Below are positions 19,677 through 21,997 of a stretch of DNA of 21,997 nucleotides, in pieces. Source of the DNA: Pleurotus ostreatus/Saccharomyces cerevisiae fusant. Lineage: Eukaryota; Opisthokonta. Made by a program: the position numbers and the translations under genes. Each line of letters starts with the position of its first letter. Position 1 is the stretch's first letter. Under the pieces are notes generated by a model that saw only the letters and a list, made by a program, of their open reading frames with translations, ran no database searches and was not told the DNA's origin. The stretch is taken from the NCBI GenBank assembly GCA_024196135.1, contig JAMQCK010000471.1, positions 1 through 21,997 of the forward strand. The letters run 5' to 3'.

Positions 19677-19913
19677 GACAGCATAATAGCTGCTCTATGG
19701 GCACTTGCAATGCGTTGGAGGCGTGGACGCTCCGGCCAAGGTTGAGTTTCGCGTGTCCCGAATTGATTGGTCACGACTTCAACCGCGCACGTGACGTTAC
19801 CGAACAGTGACCGTCACTGTTCGTACTTTATAACGAGGGTTCCTATGATCACAGAACTGGTCCTATGTAGAATGTTTGACAGTAGAAGACACAAGTAATT
19901 TATACGGCTTCCG
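19677..19913. promoter_or_regulatory. Promoter region of the palmitoyltransferase gene
   Basis: This 237-base gap between two leftward genes serves as upstream region for the DHHC gene. It has GATTGG at 19764-19769, CACGTGAC at 19788-19795 (an E-box of the Cbf1/USF type), and a 10-base inverted repeat with a 3-base spacer at 19801-19823. The far end should include the 3' untranslated region of the LRR gene. Confidence 0.55.
19801..19823. repeat. Inverted repeat, 10-base arms with 3-base spacer
   Basis: CGAACAGTGA and TCACTGTTCG are exact reverse complements separated by CCG. It sits about 125 bases upstream of the DHHC start codon, next to CACGTGAC, so a binding site for a dimeric regulator is plausible. 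Confidence 0.75.
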
Positions 19914-21997
19914 TTATTCGATCCTTCCCCGCAGCCACGCCAAGAGACCCTTTGTCCCTTCTCGCTCCCACACGCGGCGCTGGGGCGCACGGAACCTGCT
20001 GCACGTCAGTCAACCCATTCTAGGATTTCAAGCAAGCACTCACGCATTCCCCTCAACCAGAAACACGTCCAGCGGCAGAAGCCCCATCTCAGGTGGCAGG
20101 CGGCTGATATCGTTGTCCCGCAGATCCAGCTCGTCGAGCTTCCACTCCGGCACCTCCCTGTGCCCCTTGAACATCTCCGCAAGGCCCTCGAAGCCTTCCA
20201 GTCCAGTGATACGGTTCCCCCGCAGGCCTAACACGCGCAGCCCCACTCGACCGCTGTCGGCAAGGATGAGTGCACTGAGGACGGGTGTCGTGAGCGCGGC
20301 GCTTGTGAGTAGATTGTATGTCAGGTTGAGCACGCGCAGCGAGGGGAAGAGCCGCGTGAGCAGTGGCAGCAGGGGCTCGCTGGCGCCGGGAGACGAGGGC
20401 GCGCCCGACGCGGGGTCGTGTCGGGCAACGGGAATGGTGTCCCCGAGATTGCACCCCTCTAGGTCGAGCTCCTCAAGTACGGGCAGGAGTGCGGTATCGG
20501 ATGCGCACACGGGCAGCGTCACGACGCGGTCCTTGCGCCGGCTGGCGAGCGTGAGCGAGCGCAGGGTGGGTGCGAACGGCTGGGCAGCGATAACGCTCAG
20601 CGGCAGCGTCGCCGTTGGGACCTTGAGGTCCTCGCTGTTTGCGGACGCGAGGGCAGGCGCGGCAAGAGAGAAGGCGCGCGCGTGCGTCGGCGCGGTGGAC
20701 GGCGGTAGCGTGAGCGCATGAATACGGTCATCGTAGTACTTCGATCTGTCAAGGGCGAAGCCGCCGGGCGGAGCTGGCTTGTCTCTTTCCTCCTGCTCGC
20801 GCCTCTCGCGCTCCTTCTCCTCCAGCTCCTTCGCGCGAGCGCGCCGCCGCCCACCCTCCGTCAGCAAGCCCTGTTCCGCCTCAAACTCCCACACCTCCTT
20901 GACGATTTCTGGCTTGGGCGCGGGCTTCGCGCCATTCTTCTGCGGTTCCTCGTCGCCGTCCGTCGGTTTGGCGAGGTGGGCCGTGCGCGCCTTCAGTCGC
21001 CGCTCGGCCTCGATCTCCCACGCCTCGCGGATGATCTGCCTGCCGACAAGGACGCGCATGACGCCTGGCGGCGGATCCTCGTTCACGAAGTCGAATGAGA
21101 GCTCCTTCTCCAGCTTCGTCAGCGAGTTCCTCACGGCCGCTTGGCTGGCTCGAGTCTCTCGGAAGTCGAGGAGCTGGAGGGAGGGGAACGAGCCAGCTGC
21201 GAAGGCATTGTCGATAAATACCTCGTCTCCGATATCTGCCTGCTCAAAGTGCAATTCCTTGAGTTTATTTAGCCGGGCTGCTGATGCGAGTAGAGCCTTG
21301 CACGCCGCATCCGAGCCCAGAGGGTTGAACGACAGGTCAGCCTTGATCAGCGTGCTGGGTAATGGGAGGTCGATGGCCGCTGCCGTGAGCTTGTTGTGCG
21401 AGGCAACAAGCGTGACGAGGCGTGGGAGGGGAACGCTTGCACGGGGTATATCGCAGATGAGGACCGAGTCATTGTCCGGACGCTGCGCTGGTTGGTATCC
21501 GGGCGCGAATGGTTCATTGAAGTGCAGGGAGGTGAGAGCGTTGTGCGAGACATTCAGAACGGTAAGCTCGGGAAGGGAGAAGAGGTCGGGTGGAAGTTTG
21601 GTCAGGCAGTTGTGCGATACGTCGAGGGTAGACAGCGTCATGAGATCGCAGATGGCCAGAGGCAGCTCAGCGATTTTGTTTGCATGGATCTAACACTAAC
21701 TTCAGCACCCGAGTAAAGGGATGAGGTGTGATAACGCACGTCAAGCACTTTGAGCGATCCGAAGAGCGACAACTCTGGCTGAATCTCCACGATGTCATTG
21801 TTGAAGGCTTTCAGGACCTCCAAATCCTGCGCTTCAAACCACGCCGTCTCCTGATCGGCAGGCTTTCCCTTTCTCGGGGGCGCGGGGGGCAATGGGGGTT
21901 CTTCCGGAACGCTCTTGAGCGGCGCAGGCGTGAGGCCGAGGTGGATCTCAAAGAGCGCGGAGGGGATGCAGGGAAGAGATCGAGCAACAATGTTGAG
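19914..21997 (-). CDS. LRRC40: LRRC40-like leucine-rich-repeat protein (5' end beyond window)
   Basis: Leucine-rich-repeat protein resembling LRRC40; 661 residues are in the window and the N-terminus lies outside. Exons: 21997-21740 (partial), 21689-20044 and 19995-19914. Repeats of the form LxxLxLxxNxL are visible: LKVLDIHANKIAELP, LSTLDVSHNCLTKLP, LTVLNVSHNALTSL, LRVLNLTYNLL, LRVLGLRGNRITGLEG and LDELDLRDNDISRLPPEMG. The C-terminal GNAFRAPQRRVWEREGTKGLLAWLR matches the LRRC40 ending (GNPFRVPR...GT..IL.YLR). Between the two repeat blocks is a charged Arg/Glu-rich segment (RRRARAKELEEKERERREQEERDKP), probably a helix or coiled coil. A second insertion (DPASGAPSSPGAS) splits a later repeat. 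No transmembrane helix or catalytic domain is seen in the visible part. A scaffold role is inferred. Confidence 0.88.

Noticed and set aside
20779..21693. 304-residue plus-strand open frame opposite the LRR gene
   Set aside because: Ser/Arg-rich mirror of the LRR coding strand with no splice structure or recognisable motif.
1..21997. CRISPR arrays, rRNA, tRNA or transposon ends
   Set aside because: No regularly spaced direct repeats, no clover-leaf sequence and no transposase or reverse transcriptase motifs were seen; the only large repeat is the hydrolase duplication.

Overview
The window reads as nuclear DNA of a filamentous basidiomycete, most likely an Agaricomycete of the polypore type. 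The genes are GC-rich and packed on both strands, and almost all are broken by many introns of about 44-60 bases. The products are typically fungal. I found no rRNA, tRNA, CRISPR array or recognisable transposon.

Layout, left to right: (1) 1-2048 (-), alpha/beta-hydrolase of the TAP/S33 type, 3' end outside the window; (2) 2763-3813 (+), EEF1AKMT4-like SAM methyltransferase; (3) 3852-5574 (-), mitochondrial NDUFAF7/MidA-type methyltransferase, tail-to-tail with gene 2 across only 38 bases; (4) 6115-6851 (+), small secreted protein with a reading-frame problem at its second intron; (5) 7208-9148 (-), DUF2408/UPF0662 (CUB1-type) protein; (6) 10535-13028 (+), a second, complete TAP/S33-type hydrolase with a C-terminal membrane anchor; (7) 14160-15894 (+), covalent-FAD oxidoreductase of the berberine-bridge type; (8) 15988-17986 (-), BRAP2/Etp1 RING-UBP protein; (9) 18240-19676 (-), DHHC palmitoyltransferase; (10) 19914-21997 (-), LRRC40-like leucine-rich-repeat protein, 5' end outside the window. 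Exon structures were worked out by hand from splice consensus, reading-frame phase and family conservation. Total coding lengths are multiples of three for every complete gene except gene 4.

The main structural feature is that genes 1 and 6 are the two arms of an inverted segmental duplication. Both genes point outward and flank about 7.3 kb carrying four unrelated genes. The similarity covers all exons and also more than 600 bases upstream, where several short blocks are identical in the two copies and are candidate regulatory sites. The copies differ by one intron, present in copy 2 and absent in copy 1, immediately before the catalytic histidine codon.

Genes 2, 3, 5, 8, 9 and 10 are conserved housekeeping functions: translation-factor methylation, complex I assembly, a conserved fungal DUF protein, a ubiquitin ligase, S-acylation and an LRR scaffold. 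Genes 1, 4, 6 and 7 are secreted or accessory types. Nothing here is a clearly new multi-gene system. The points most worth following up are the duplicated hydrolase with its conserved promoter blocks, the intron difference, two apparent GC-AG introns, very small exons, and an in-frame, stop-free intron in the palmitoyltransferase.
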